Position numbers and translations under genes: made by a program
Assembly: GCA_964538375.1 (NCBI GenBank)
Contig: CAZIFQ010000004.1
Location: 62,001-126,000, forward strand
Reading direction: 5' to 3'
DNA length: 64,000 bases
DNA from: JAUUZQ01 sp964538375
GTDB lineage: Bacteria > Bacteroidota > Bacteroidia > Bacteroidales > GCA-2748055
Shown: positions 9,089 to 18,154 of the stretch, piece by piece
Numbering within the stretch: the stretch's first letter is position 1
How the letters are laid out: every line of letters starts with the position of its first letter
Notes under the pieces: model-generated
What the model was told of the DNA's origin: nothing
The model's input: only the letters and a program-made list of their open reading frames with translations
The model's database searches: none

Positions 9089-11209
9089 TTGAACAAATTT
9101 ATTAGAGATCTTAGACGAGTTCCGGTAATACGAATCCTGTTTCCTTATATAATAGGAATACTGCTTGAGAAAATCTTTCAGCTGAGATTTTTTCCGGATG
9201 TGCTATTTATTGCTTCGCTACTTCTTTTTGTTCTTGCTTTTGGCCTTAGACGTATAAAGGGCAGAAAGTCATTCCAAAGTGGGAGGATGTTTTCTCTTGC
9301 ATACTTTATCTTGTTTGTTGGGTTCGGGATTTTAAATCTCAGGGCTACAATTAGCAGTCCCCCGAATTTGGAGCATGGGGATTCATGCTTTGTTACCGGT
9401 TTCCTTACTTCAGATCCCCGGGAGAAAGAGAAAGTCTATTCTGTTACCATGGAAACGGAGCGGATAAGGATCCATGATTCACTCATTACAGGTAAACAAA
9501 ATCTTGTACTCTATTTTAAGAAAGATTCTCTATTCCCTGTGATGCTTGCTGGTGAGAAATGGGTCTTTGGTGGAACACTTCAGGAAATCAAAAACAATGG
9601 GAATCCGGGTGAGTTTGATTTTGCTGATTACATGCATAGAAGGAATTATTGGAGCACAATGTTTGTAGAAGACCGTGTTCATGCTAAATTACCTGGGACA
9701 TCAGGAAATCAAATCAAATATCTGCCTCATAGAATCTCTCGTAAGATTAGGCAGGGATGGAGCACAGATGATCCCGATCTGGCTATCTTATGTGCAATTA
9801 CACTTGGAGACAAGAGCATGCTTAGCCAGGATACCAGGAAAGCTTTTTCCGGCTCAGGAGCCATGCACCTGCTTGCTGTTTCAGGATTGCATGTGGGAAT
9901 GATATGGTGGATACTCGATCTCTTGATTGCTTTTCCAAAGCGAAAGCGCCTTTTCAGAGTCTTAAAGGTGCTGACTATCCTGGGAATTCTCTGGATCTAC
10001 GCCGGGATTACCGGTTTTTCAGATTCCGTAACCCGTTCCGTGACTATGTTTTCATTGGTGTCTGTGGCAAGAGCCATCAGCAGAAACAGCAATATTTTCA
10101 ATACTTTATTTTTGTCTGCCTTTTTACTCCTTATCCTGAAGCCGGTGCGTCTTTTTGAGCCGGGTTTTCAGCTCTCATATCTTGCAGTTTTCGGCATTGT
10201 GATCATTCATCCTTTGCTTGCAGGCATATTCAAAGTGGAAAATAAGCTCCTAAAAAGAATCACCGATCTAATCTTTGTTAGTATCGCGGCACAACTGTCA
10301 ACCCTGCCTTTATCATTACTCTTTTTTAACCTTTTCCCGGTATATTTTATTCTGACAAACCTCTTTGCTATCCCAATTGTCAGCATTCTTTTGGGGTTGT
10401 TTGTTTTGTTTACTCCTATGTTCCTGCTCAACTTTCATCCCGAATTTTTCTATATGATCCTTTTGAAGATTACTCATTTACTGAACGAGGGTATAGGTCT
10501 CATTTCTTCTTTACCTGGATCGGTAGTTGAGAATATCCCGATGAATTCAGTAACAGCTGTGCTTTTGATTGTACTGCTCTTTTCTGCCACAGCTTTTGTA
10601 GTGTACAAAAGGATTAACTGGGCCCTGATCTCATTTTCTGCCCTTGTGCTCGTAATACTATTCTCAGCTTTTATTCGCATGCCTGCTCAGGATGGAAATG
10701 GCATCAGTGTATATAATTTTAAAGATTGTACTGCTATATCGTTTTGTCAGAGAGGAAAGCAGAACACTTACCTTATTTATAATGATGAAAAACCCTCTTC
10801 ATTTGTTTATGAGTATTTAAACTCCCCGAAGGTAATTCGATTACAATCAGCAGAATATCAGTTGTTTGAGATAGCGACCGATGTTAGTTATTCAGTTGAT
10901 TTTGAGGGTCTCACATGGCTTTGTCACGGGGCGTGGGGAATTTCTGAAGGTGGATTGCGCATACTTGTATGCGGGAGTTGTGAAAAAAGTGATTTTGGAG
11001 AAATCTTGCATGGGATCGATTGGGATATAATTGTCTTCAGAAGAGGAATCCCATTTCTAAAGAAAGAGGTATTTGAAGCTGACGAGCATCCTGTTTATAT
11101 TGCTGATGGAACCCTGAGAAACTATGAGCTGACTCGCTTGAGAGATATATTACCAGGACTTTATTGCACTGCCACAGAAGGAGCATGGTTGTATGATTTT
11201 TCAGAGTAA
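9089..11209 (+). CDS. comEC: ComEC/Rec2 family DNA-uptake channel protein
   Basis: An inner-membrane protein of the ComEC/Rec2 family, which carries single-stranded DNA into the cytoplasm in transformation. Order of domains: N-terminal membrane helices (ILFPYIIGILLE), a DUF4131/OB-like region (residues about 90-215), and the competence membrane core with the family hallmark HLLAVSGLHVGMI near residue 265, followed by many helices to about 540. The C-terminal 160 residues sit where many ComEC proteins carry a metallo-beta-lactamase domain, but I see no HxHxDH metal motif. The TTG at 9089 is the first start that keeps the first helix. It is divergent from the DHODH-like gene. Whether this organism is competent cannot be judged here. 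Confidence 0.88.
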   Translation: MNKFIRDLRRVPVIRILFPYIIGILLEKIFQLRFFPDVLFIASLLLFVLAFGLRRIKGRKSFQSGRMFSLAYFILFVGFGILNLRATISSPPNLEHGDSCFVTGFLTSDPREKEKVYSVTMETERIRIHDSLITGKQNLVLYFKKDSLFPVMLAGEKWVFGGTLQEIKNNGNPGEFDFADYMHRRNYWSTMFVEDRVHAKLPGTSGNQIKYLPHRISRKIRQGWSTDDPDLAILCAITLGDKSMLSQDTRKAFSGSGAMHLLAVSGLHVGMIWWILDLLIAFPKRKRLFRVLKVLTILGILWIYAGITGFSDSVTRSVTMFSLVSVARAISRNSNIFNTLFLSAFLLLILKPVRLFEPGFQLSYLAVFGIVIIHPLLAGIFKVENKLLKRITDLIFVSIAAQLSTLPLSLLFFNLFPVYFILTNLFAIPIVSILLGLFVLFTPMFLLNFHPEFFYMILLKITHLLNEGIGLISSLPGSVVENIPMNSVTAVLLIVLLFSATAFVVYKRINWALISFSALVLVILFSAFIRMPAQDGNGISVYNFKDCTAISFCQRGKQNTYLIYNDEKPSSFVYEYLNSPKVIRLQSAEYQLFEIATDVSYSVDFEGLTWLCHGAWGISEGGLRILVCGSCEKSDFGEILHGIDWDIIVFRRGIPFLKKEVFEADEHPVYIADGTLRNYELTRLRDILPGLYCTATEGAWLYDFSE

Positions 11210-11297
11210 ATGGTGGATATATATAGAGTATAACTACTGTCTTTCTGTGCTGATTTAATCTTTGAGTTCACAATCTCTAATAAAAAAACAGAAAAGC

Positions 11298-11330
11298 TTT
11301 GGTCAAATTGGAAGATTATCTGTTATTTTG
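11298..11330 (+). promoter_or_regulatory. Possible promoter of trkA-trkH
   Basis: A TTTG at 11298-11301 lies 22 bases before TATTTTG at 11324-11330. This resembles the Bacteroidota -33 TTTG / -7 TAnnTTTG pair but is one T short in the -7 box. It would give a leader of roughly 20 bases before the trkA ATG. Confidence 0.3.
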
Positions 11331-11356
11331 CCAATTCATTCTACGCATATCAGAAT

Positions 11357-12697
11357 ATGAGAATAATTCTTGCCGGGGCCGGAGAGGTAGGTTCACATCT
11401 TGTCAAGATGTTGAGCAACGAAGATCACGACATCATAGTTATAGATAACGATGGCGACCGATTAAAGTCTGTTAGCGGATCTCTTGATGTTATGACACTT
11501 GAGGGCAATGCTAACTCTATTAGTATCCTTAAGGAATCAAAGGTAAATAAGGCAGACCTTTTTATTGCCGTTACTTATTCTGAAGATGTGAATATTAATT
11601 CAGCGATTCTGAGCAAAACACTTGGAGCAAAGAAAACCATCGCTCGTATTGACAATGAGGAATACCTTCTCCCTGCAAATAAGGAAATATTCTCAACACT
11701 GGGGATTGACTATATGATTTATCCTGAAAAAATTGCTTCACGTGAGGTGGTAGGGTTGATAGCTCAGACAGGAAGTACAGAAGTAGTTGAGTTTTCGGGT
11801 GGTAAGCTTCAGATGTATGTAATTAAGTTGGATGAACATGCCTTGATTATTGATAAGTCTCTTAAAGAGATAGATCCTGAAAAAGCAAACAAAGATTTTC
11901 GTGCAGTAGCATTGACCAGGGGAGGTCGGACACTGATCCCAACAGGCGACGATACATTTAAAAAGGGTGACCTGGTATACGTGATAAGCAATAAGGCTGG
12001 GATGAAAGACCTGTATAAGTATTCAGGAAAACAGCAATTCGATGTGAGGAATATCATGATTCTTGGAGGCTCAAGGATTGGAATGAAGACTGCGAAGGCG
12101 CTAGGTAATCAGCATTATGTTAAGATGATTGAGATCGACAGACAAAAGAGTTATAAACTGTCGAACCTCCTTCCCAATACACTGGTTATTAATGGAGACG
12201 GCACCAATATGGAGCTCTTGAAGAATGAAGGGTTGGAGAAGATGGATGCATTTATCGCTGTAACAGGCAATTCTGACACAAATATTCTATCTTGCCTGCT
12301 GGCAAAGCATATGGGTGTAAAAAGAACCATTGCTGAAGTCGAAAATATGGATTATATCCAGCTGGCTGAGCAAATTGGTATTGATACAATCATCAATAAG
12401 AAACTTATAACTGCAAGTCGTATTTTCAGATTTACAATGAGTGAAGAAGTGTCATCTCTCAAATGTCTGACAGGAACTGATGCAGAAGTATTGGAGTTTA
12501 TTGTCAAACCGGAGTCAAAAATACTTAAAGCACCGCTCAAAGATATTAATTTTCCCAAGGAAGCGATTATTGGTGGTGTTATCAGGGGAAAGAACAGCTT
12601 TATTGCACATGGAGACACAGTGATAAAACCCTATGACAGAGTGATAGTTTTCGCCCTTCCTTCACAAATTTTTATCGTTGGAAAATTCTTTAATTAA
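11357..12697 (+). CDS. trkA: Trk potassium uptake system NAD-binding protein TrkA
   Basis: The cytoplasmic regulatory subunit of the Trk potassium transporter. The 446-residue protein has two RCK modules. Each has a Rossmann NAD-binding domain (GAGEVGSHLVKML at residue 6 and ILGGSRIGMKTAKAL near 235) followed by a TrkA-C domain (residues about 135-220 and 370-446). Length and layout match bacterial TrkA. It is followed ten bases later by trkH, so the two form an operon encoding gate and channel. Confidence 0.96.
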   Translation: MRIILAGAGEVGSHLVKMLSNEDHDIIVIDNDGDRLKSVSGSLDVMTLEGNANSISILKESKVNKADLFIAVTYSEDVNINSAILSKTLGAKKTIARIDNEEYLLPANKEIFSTLGIDYMIYPEKIASREVVGLIAQTGSTEVVEFSGGKLQMYVIKLDEHALIIDKSLKEIDPEKANKDFRAVALTRGGRTLIPTGDDTFKKGDLVYVISNKAGMKDLYKYSGKQQFDVRNIMILGGSRIGMKTAKALGNQHYVKMIEIDRQKSYKLSNLLPNTLVINGDGTNMELLKNEGLEKMDAFIAVTGNSDTNILSCLLAKHMGVKRTIAEVENMDYIQLAEQIGIDTIINKKLITASRIFRFTMSEEVSSLKCLTGTDAEVLEFIVKPESKILKAPLKDINFPKEAIIGGVIRGKNSFIAHGDTVIKPYDRVIVFALPSQIFIVGKFFN

Positions 12698-12706
12698 GCA
12701 CTTTGA

Positions 12707-14155
12707 ATGTTTAATCCTAAAACAACTTTACGTGTACTTGGAATGCTTCTGATGCTTGAAGGATTCTTTATGTGGCTTTCCATACCTGTGGCACTCATAT
12801 ATAAGGAGAATGACATGATGCAATTCCTGATATCAGGGGCAATCACTTCTGGAGTCGGTTTCCTGGCATATATCTCTACAAGGAAGGCACACCTGGAAGT
12901 GACAAAAAGAGACGGTTATATTATCGTGACCATGGGTTGGCTGATTTTTTCTTTTTTTGGTACACTGCCCTTTATCCTGACAGGATCCATTCCTGGTTTT
13001 ACAAACGCATTTTTTGAAACAATTTCAGGATTTACAACAACAGGTGCGTCAATATTGAATAATATTGAAGAAATGTCCCATGGCATTTTATTTTGGAGAT
13101 CGCTTACTCAATGGCTTGGTGGTATGGGGATAATTGTTCTTTCTCTCCTGGTATTGCCTGTTTTGGGCATTGGAGGTATGCAATTATTCGCTGCTGAAGT
13201 GCCTGGCCCAACACCAGATAAACTTCATCCCAGGGTAAAGGAGACTGCAAAACGTTTGTGGAGCATCTACCTAATCTTTACCGGTGCTGAAATCCTCCTT
13301 TTGTGGGCAGGAGAGATGGGATTGTTTGATGCCATTTGCCACTCTTTAACTACTATGGCAACAGGAGGATACTCAACAAAACAGGCAAGTATTGCCCATT
13401 GGGATTCTCCATACATACATTATATCATTACTTTATTCATGTTCCTTGCTGGTACAAATTTTACACTCTCCTATTTTGGATTCCACCTGAAATTTGGGAA
13501 AGTTTTTAGGAACGAGGAGTTTCGCTATTACATTGGATTTGTTTTGGGGTTTACACTGGTAATTGCTTTAGGATTACATATGACCGCAGGTGAGGGCGTG
13601 GAAAGATCTTTTCGGGATTCAATCTTCCAGGTAGTTTCAATTATCACGACCACCGGTTTTGCTACAGCTGATTACATGAAGTGGGCACCGCCACTCATTT
13701 TTCTGATATTTATACTTATGTTTTTTGGTGGATCAGCTGGATCGACAGGTGGCGGACCGAAAATCATGAGGATAGTTGTCATGCTGAAGAATAGTACACA
13801 GGAGCTGAAAAGACTGATTCACCCCAACGCAGTTATTCCGGTTCGATTGAATAAACAAGCGGTAGATACAGAAGTAGTCACCAATATTCTTGCTTTTGTT
13901 GCCTTTTACGTTGTACTTGCGGTTATAAGTATGTTTATAATGTCGCTGTTTGGACTGGATTTTGAAACAGCAACTGGTTCAGTTGTTGCTACATTAGGTA
14001 ACATAGGCCCCGGTATCGGTGATGTAGGCCCGGCATTCAATTATGCAGAAATAAGTATTGGTGGCAAATGGTATCTTTCCTTCCTGATGTTGGTTGGACG
14101 GCTTGAATTGTTTACTGTGTTAATCCTTTTCTCACCGAATTTTTGGAGGAAGTAA
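12707..14155 (+). CDS. trkH: Trk potassium uptake system channel subunit TrkH
   Basis: The membrane pore of the Trk potassium uptake system. The 482-residue protein shows the four-fold membrane/pore/membrane repeat. The four selectivity-filter loops are visible as TTTGAS (near residue 107), ATGGYS (near 220), TTTGFA (near 315) and TLGNIGPGIGDVG (near 430). Ten or more hydrophobic segments fit an inner-membrane channel. It begins ten bases after the trkA stop and must be cotranscribed with it. The length is normal. Confidence 0.96.
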   Translation: MFNPKTTLRVLGMLLMLEGFFMWLSIPVALIYKENDMMQFLISGAITSGVGFLAYISTRKAHLEVTKRDGYIIVTMGWLIFSFFGTLPFILTGSIPGFTNAFFETISGFTTTGASILNNIEEMSHGILFWRSLTQWLGGMGIIVLSLLVLPVLGIGGMQLFAAEVPGPTPDKLHPRVKETAKRLWSIYLIFTGAEILLLWAGEMGLFDAICHSLTTMATGGYSTKQASIAHWDSPYIHYIITLFMFLAGTNFTLSYFGFHLKFGKVFRNEEFRYYIGFVLGFTLVIALGLHMTAGEGVERSFRDSIFQVVSIITTTGFATADYMKWAPPLIFLIFILMFFGGSAGSTGGGPKIMRIVVMLKNSTQELKRLIHPNAVIPVRLNKQAVDTEVVTNILAFVAFYVVLAVISMFIMSLFGLDFETATGSVVATLGNIGPGIGDVGPAFNYAEISIGGKWYLSFLMLVGRLELFTVLILFSPNFWRK

Positions 14156-14200
14156 CCCTTTGACTCCGCTCAGGGACCGCCCTTCGACTTCGCTTTTGCT
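14156..14200. repeat. Short dispersed-repeat-like sequence after trkH
   Basis: Directly after the trkH stop the sequence reads CCCTTTGACTCCGCTCAGGG, which folds as a small hairpin with CCCT/AGGG and TGA/TCA arms. A partial second copy (CCCTTCGACTTCGCT) follows at about 14188. The form resembles small dispersed intergenic repeats; no T run makes it a clear terminator. Confidence 0.4.
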
Positions 14201-14324
14201 CTTAATTCATTAAAAATCCCTCTGGAGTTTTGCCAAAGTTTCTTCTCAGCCAGAAATGGAATTTATGGAATCCATCTCCGACGAACATCAATGGACAGAA
14301 CCCGTAAATCAGAAAAATGGGTTT

Positions 14325-14936
14325 TTAAATGAGTTCTCCCAGGCCTTCCCTGATGATTTCAGGTTCATCCCCGGTGCAGTCGATAACCGTTGACGGTATG
14401 ACACCTCCATAACCTCCGTCAATGACAATATCCACAAGGTCACGGTATTCTTCATAAATCAATTCAGGATCAGTGGAGTATTCAACAATCTCATCGTTCT
14501 CTCTTAACGAAGTGGTAAGTATAGGGCGTTCCAGTTTTCGAACGATTTCCAATATTATATTGTTATCCGGAATTCTGATTCCAATAGTTTTTTTATTCTT
14601 TTTAAGAATCTTTGGGACATTATAACTGGCATGCAGGATAAAGGTATACGGTCCCGGCAGGGAGGATTTCATTAGCCTGAAAGTGTTATTATCTACCTGC
14701 CTGGCATAATCGGAGAGGTGACTGAGGTCAGAACAGATGAAGGCCATGTTCGCTTTTTCCGGTTTTAAGCCCTTGATCCTTGCAATTCTTTCAATGGCTC
14801 TTGTTTTTGTAATATCACAGCCAATTCCATAGACCGTATCAGTGGGATAAATAATTACACCACCTTTCTGCAGTATATCGACTACCTGGTCGATCAATTG
14901 CTGATCGGGATTCTTTTCGTAAAGCTTTATAAACAT
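14325..14936 (-). CDS. Sua5/YciO/YrdC family L-threonylcarbamoyladenylate synthase
   Basis: A 203-residue protein of the YrdC/Sua5 fold, which makes threonylcarbamoyl-AMP for the t6A modification of tRNAs reading ANN codons. The RNA/nucleotide-binding core is clear: GGVIIYPTDTVYGIGCDI at the N-terminus, then KGLKPEKANMAFICSDLSHLS, then GPYTFILHAS and IGIRIPDN. The frame opens 15 codons earlier, at 14981, but those residues are hydrophobic and non-conserved. The ATG at 14936 (MFIKLYEKN) is the better start. It lacks the extra Sua5 C-terminal domain. It lies convergent to trkH with no obvious operon partner. Confidence 0.88.
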   Translation of the reverse strand: MFIKLYEKNPDQQLIDQVVDILQKGGVIIYPTDTVYGIGCDITKTRAIERIARIKGLKPEKANMAFICSDLSHLSDYARQVDNNTFRLMKSSLPGPYTFILHASYNVPKILKKNKKTIGIRIPDNNIILEIVRKLERPILTTSLRENDEIVEYSTDPELIYEEYRDLVDIVIDGGYGGVIPSTVIDCTGDEPEIIREGLGELI

Positions 14937-15049
14937 AAGATTCAAAACAATTGCGATCAAAAGTAATTGAAAATCTGCCAAATTATTCTTAACATTCCCG
15001 GAATTATCTAATTTTATTTAATTTCAGATCAAAATATGGGAATATAGCA

Positions 15050-15571
15050 ATGAAATTGGAAGTTTTGAAAGGATCGTGTTTTGAGCTCAGGCCATGGCTT
15101 ACAGAGGATGCAGAAAGCATTGTCCGACATGCCAATAATCAAAAAATTGCAAGAAATCTTCGAGATGGATTTCCCCATCCGTATACACTCTCCGATGCCG
15201 TGTCCTGGATTGAGATGATTCAAAATAATAATAAGGACGTAGTTTATGCTATCGATGTAAGAGGTGAAGCCTGCGGTGGAATAGGTTTGCATGCGCAGCA
15301 GGATGTTTACCGCTTCAATGCAGAAATTGGTTTTTGGTTATCTGAAATCCATTGGAACAATGGAATCGTCACAGAAGCGGTTGGACTGCTTGTTGACTAT
15401 GGATTTGCAAATTATCAATGGGTCAGAATCTTTGCCGGAGTATTTAGTTCCAACCTGGCATCCATGCGTGTTTTTGAAAAAAACGGATTTACGCAGGAAG
15501 CCATTCACAGCAAAGCGCTTAAGAAAGAAGGAATATTCCTGGATGAATATATTTTTTCTAAGTTGAAGTAG
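15050..15571 (+). CDS. GNAT family N-acetyltransferase (RimJ/RimL type)
   Basis: A 173-residue acetyl-CoA-dependent N-acyltransferase. The RimJ/RimL-like pattern is visible: LEVLKGSCFELRPWLTEDAE at the N-terminus, EIGFWLSEIHWNNGIVTEA near residue 90 (the acetyl-CoA strand and following helix), and FAGVFSSNLASMRVFEKNGF near 125, the usual last motif before the C-terminal strand. The substrate cannot be told: ribosomal protein, small molecule or antibiotic are all possible, and nothing nearby decides it. The last 14 bases overlap the end of the convergent rhomboid gene. Confidence 0.85.
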   Translation: MKLEVLKGSCFELRPWLTEDAESIVRHANNQKIARNLRDGFPHPYTLSDAVSWIEMIQNNNKDVVYAIDVRGEACGGIGLHAQQDVYRFNAEIGFWLSEIHWNNGIVTEAVGLLVDYGFANYQWVRIFAGVFSSNLASMRVFEKNGFTQEAIHSKALKKEGIFLDEYIFSKLK

Positions 15572-16190
15572 CACTGTGCCCAATATCCTCCTGTTCACCC
15601 TCCTCTTCCAACTCCCAGCTTGGTTTATACGGTTCCGGACCCTGGTCGCGAAATAGAATGGCGAGAATAACTCCACTAATTGCTCCCATTAAATGTCCTT
15701 CCCATGATATTTTATAGTCATAGGGGAGAAGACCCCAAATCATACTTCCGTAGATGAATACGACGATTAGGGAAATAGCCATGAGATTCCTGATCTTGCG
15801 AATCATTCCACTGAGAAAAAGAAATGCAGCCAAACCGTAAATGATTCCACTTGCTCCAATGTGATACGCTTCTCTTCCAATAATCCACACTAATGTATTG
15901 CCAATGAAATAGATCAGGAAAAAAATCCGATATGAGATGCCACGGTAGAAGTAAAATAGAGCCAAGCTTAGTATAAAAGCCGGTATTGAGTTATCAATTA
16001 AGTGTTTCCAATCTGCATGAATAAGTGGAGCAGTGATGATTCCCAGGAGTCCTTTTGGGTTCCTGGGAAGAATACCACCCTGAACAAAATTCATTTCCAT
16101 CGCAATCTCGAAAAATTTCACCAGCCAGAGTAGTAGTAGAAATAATAGGGGGAATATAAGACTATGTATGAGTTTACGTTTCTCTTCCAT
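15558..16190 (-). CDS. Rhomboid family intramembrane serine protease
   Basis: A 210-residue membrane protein with about six helices. Rhomboids cut other membrane proteins inside the bilayer. The catalytic serine motif GASGIIYGLAAF lies near residue 117 and the catalytic histidine in WEGHLMGAISGVI near 170. The oxyanion His and Asn are present in helix 2 (IHADWKHLIDNSIPAFIL). All active-site residues are therefore there. The C-terminal tail is short and acidic. Its 3' end overlaps the convergent acetyltransferase gene by 14 bases, so the two stop codons lie inside each other's genes. Substrate unknown. Confidence 0.92.
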   Translation of the reverse strand: MEEKRKLIHSLIFPLLFLLLLWLVKFFEIAMEMNFVQGGILPRNPKGLLGIITAPLIHADWKHLIDNSIPAFILSLALFYFYRGISYRIFFLIYFIGNTLVWIIGREAYHIGASGIIYGLAAFLFLSGMIRKIRNLMAISLIVVFIYGSMIWGLLPYDYKISWEGHLMGAISGVILAILFRDQGPEPYKPSWELEEEGEQEDIGHSATST

Positions 16191-16223
16191 GGACGTAAAG
16201 ATATAAAGAAGTGCCTAAAGTTG

Positions 16224-16304
16224 GAGTAATTTGAGTGTCTTGAGTACTTAGAGTACTTAGAGTGCCTTGAGTACTTCGGGTACTTCGAGTGCATTGAGTT
16301 GGGG
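16224..16304. repeat. Nine 9-bp tandem repeats (GAGTacTTn type)
   Basis: Reading from 16224 in steps of nine: GAGTAATTT, GAGTGTCTT, GAGTACTTA, GAGTACTTA, GAGTGCCTT, GAGTACTTC, GGGTACTTC, GAGTGCATT, GAGTTGGGG. Each unit begins GAGT (once GGGT), and units three and four are identical. The array lies upstream of rmuC and the divergent rhomboid gene. A short stretch of the same style on the other strand (CACTCAAGTCACTACTT) lies near 3056-3072. Confidence 0.8.
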
Positions 16305-16455
16305 TCAAAGATTATATTAAATAAAAAATTGTACCCGAGGCGATCCCTTCTTCCGGCGGGGGAAGGTCAGGTTGGTGGCGAATGACCGGAGGATACCTGG
16401 AAGAACTGAGTTAGATATTTAATCCTTTTCCTTATCTTTAACAAAAGCTTTTTAC

Positions 16456-17694
16456 ATGACAAATATTTTTCTGGGAATACTCATATTATTCTCCATCGTG
16501 ATTATTATTTTGCTATTAATTAGTAGAAAAGACAGTGGTAATGATCAGTTATTAGGTCAATTAGAATCATCCTTGAAAAAATCAGAGATTCTCCAGGAAC
16601 GCCTGGAGAAAACAATCAAAGATGAATTTCAACGCAGTCGCGAGGAGGGGTCAAAGCAATCCATGGAAAACAGGCAGGAACTTGCTAAATCATTGCTGTC
16701 ATTTGAACAGCGGCTTGAAAAAGTAAGAGAGACTATTGAGCAACGATTAAAAGATATTCAGCTCGATAACAACAAGCGACTCGAGGAGATGCGTCATACT
16801 GTCGATGAAAAATTGCAGGAGACACTGAATAAGCGAATAAGCGAATCTTTCAAATTGGTAAGTGAGCGCTTGGAGCAGGTGCAGAAAGGTTTGGGAGAGA
16901 TGAGTGAGCTTGCAACCGGTGTCGGCGATCTTAAAAAAGTATTGCAAAATGTAAAAACAAGGGGAGTTGTAGGGGAAGTACAGCTGGGTGCTATACTCGA
17001 GCAGTTTTTGTCTCCTGAGCAATACAGTCATAATGTGAAAATTAAATCAGGAACTACTGAAAGTGTGGAGTTTGCAGTTAAGCTTCCTGGAAAAGATGAT
17101 TCTGAAGAGGAGCTGCTCTTGCCCATCGATTCTAAATTTCCTATCGAGGACTACCAGCGGCTAAATGAATTGTACGATCATATTGAGGATTATACGAAAG
17201 AAGAAATTCTGAAAGCTGAGAATCAGTTTGCAAGCATAGTGAAAAAAGAAGCTAAGAAGATCAGTGAAAAGTACCTTTCACCACCAAAGACAACTAATTT
17301 CGCCCTGATGTTTGTTCCGACAGAGGGACTGTATTCTCAAATTCTCAGGAGCACCGGATTGTTTGAAACCTTGCAGCGTGATTTCAATATTACTGTTGTT
17401 GGGCCATCCAACCTTGTTGCATTCCTCAGTAGTTTGCAGATGGGATTCAGAACCCTGGCTGTGCAGAAAAGATCAAGCGAAGTTTGGCAGATTCTCGGAG
17501 CCGTTAAAAATGAATTTGGAAAGTTTGAAGATGTACTAAGAAAGGCCCAGGAACAATTGAATAATGCAAGCACTAATATTGATAACCTGGTAGGAACCCG
17601 CACCCGGGTGATTCAGAAGAAACTCAAAGAAGTGGAAGAATTACCAAATTCTAGTAGCTCAGAGTTACTTGGACTGGAGGATGAGCAGGAATAA
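16456..17694 (+). CDS. rmuC: DNA recombination protein RmuC
   Basis: RmuC proteins limit DNA inversions between short repeats and carry a nuclease-like core. The 412-residue protein has an N-terminal membrane anchor (residues about 3-24), a long coiled coil rich in E, K, R and L (about 30-150), and the conserved RmuC domain: VKTRGVVGEVQLGAILEQFL near 170, LPIDSKFPIEDYQRL near 225, NFALMFVPTEGLYSQILR near 280 and VVGPSNLVAFLSSLQMGFR near 315. Length is normal. It stands as a single gene closed by a strong terminator before the SRP RNA. Confidence 0.95.
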   Translation: MTNIFLGILILFSIVIIILLLISRKDSGNDQLLGQLESSLKKSEILQERLEKTIKDEFQRSREEGSKQSMENRQELAKSLLSFEQRLEKVRETIEQRLKDIQLDNNKRLEEMRHTVDEKLQETLNKRISESFKLVSERLEQVQKGLGEMSELATGVGDLKKVLQNVKTRGVVGEVQLGAILEQFLSPEQYSHNVKIKSGTTESVEFAVKLPGKDDSEEELLLPIDSKFPIEDYQRLNELYDHIEDYTKEEILKAENQFASIVKKEAKKISEKYLSPPKTTNFALMFVPTEGLYSQILRSTGLFETLQRDFNITVVGPSNLVAFLSSLQMGFRTLAVQKRSSEVWQILGAVKNEFGKFEDVLRKAQEQLNNASTNIDNLVGTRTRVIQKKLKEVEELPNSSSSELLGLEDEQE

Positions 17695-17735
17695 GCCATT
17701 CTCTCAAATGCAGTCCATTATATCAATATGGTTAT

Positions 17736-17777
17736 AAAAAGGCCGGGGCTTTTTCTTGTTTTCAAGCCCCCTTTTTC
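17736..17777 (+). terminator. Intrinsic terminator after rmuC
   Basis: GGGGCTT (17745-17751) pairs with AAGCCCC (17764-17770) around a pyrimidine-rich loop, extended by AAAAAGG on the left and CTTTTT on the right. It lies about 40 bases after the rmuC stop and before the SRP RNA promoter. Confidence 0.8.
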
Positions 17778-17802
17778 TTATGCGTTGAATACACTACAAG
17801 CT

Positions 17803-17833
17803 TTGATATTAAAGAATATTCTTACTATCTTTG
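17803..17833 (+). promoter_or_regulatory. Promoter of the SRP RNA gene
   Basis: TTG at 17803-17805 and TATCTTTG at 17826-17833, 20 bases apart, match the Bacteroidota consensus -33 TTG / -7 TAnnTTTG. Transcription would begin a few bases later, right at the start of the SRP RNA. This is the clearest promoter in the window. Confidence 0.75.
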
Positions 17834-17838
17834 TGGCT

Positions 17839-17936
17839 TGGGCAAGTCTTATACGACCAGCTCCTGTTGAAGCCCCCCAGGACCGGAAGGTAGCAAGGGT
17901 AGACGGTTGTAGCGGTGCGATGTAAGTAGCTTGCCC
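17839..17936 (+). ncRNA. ffs: Signal recognition particle RNA (4.5S type)
   Basis: The RNA scaffold of the bacterial signal recognition particle, which binds Ffh and delivers nascent membrane proteins to FtsY. The diagnostic apical domain is present as GGACCGGAAGGTAGCAAGGGT (symmetric and asymmetric loops around the GGAA tetraloop). The flanks pair: GGGCAAG at the 5' end with CTTGCCC at the 3' end, with further pairing between the arms. The length of about 98 bases fits the short 4.5S form. A T run follows the 3' end and would act as its terminator. The ends are set by the outer pairing and could be off by a few bases. Confidence 0.93.
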
Positions 17937-17963
17937 ATTTTTTCATTTTTTTCTGCTTGATAA

Positions 17964-18154
17964 ATTCCCATATACTTCCTTAAGCTTGTCTTCGAAATGA
18001 TCACTTACTAAGGTAAGCTCACATTTCTCATCCTGCACTTAAGTCGTCTATGGAAATTTCTCTTCGCGAAAACTATTTTTTTGGTATTGTAGTTCTTCAA
18101 TTCCCATATACTTCCTTACGCTTGTCTTCGAAATGGTAGTTTACTAAGGTAAAC
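17964..18154. repeat. Duplicated 55-bp block in the spacer after the SRP RNA
   Basis: A block around 17964-18018 (beginning ATTCCCATATACTTCCTTA) recurs at about 18100-18154 with a few changes; both contain GCTTGTCTTCGAAATG and TACTAAGGTAA. The copies are 136 bases apart. The rest of the spacer, to 18334, is a pyrimidine-rich tract with CACTGCCCACTGCCCACTGC and many CTC/CCT triplets. A similar ACTGCCC string occurs near 30300. I see no gene in this 400-base spacer. Confidence 0.7.

Noticed and set aside
16331..16420. A possible RNA element in the GC-richer stretch before rmuC
   Set aside because: The sequence (with CTTCCGGCGGGGGAAGG) has a local hairpin but no match to a riboswitch or other RNA I know, and nothing shows transcription.
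17728..17925. A 65-codon plus-strand frame across the rmuC terminator and SRP RNA
   Set aside because: It runs through a terminator, a promoter and a structured RNA gene, so it cannot be a real coding region.
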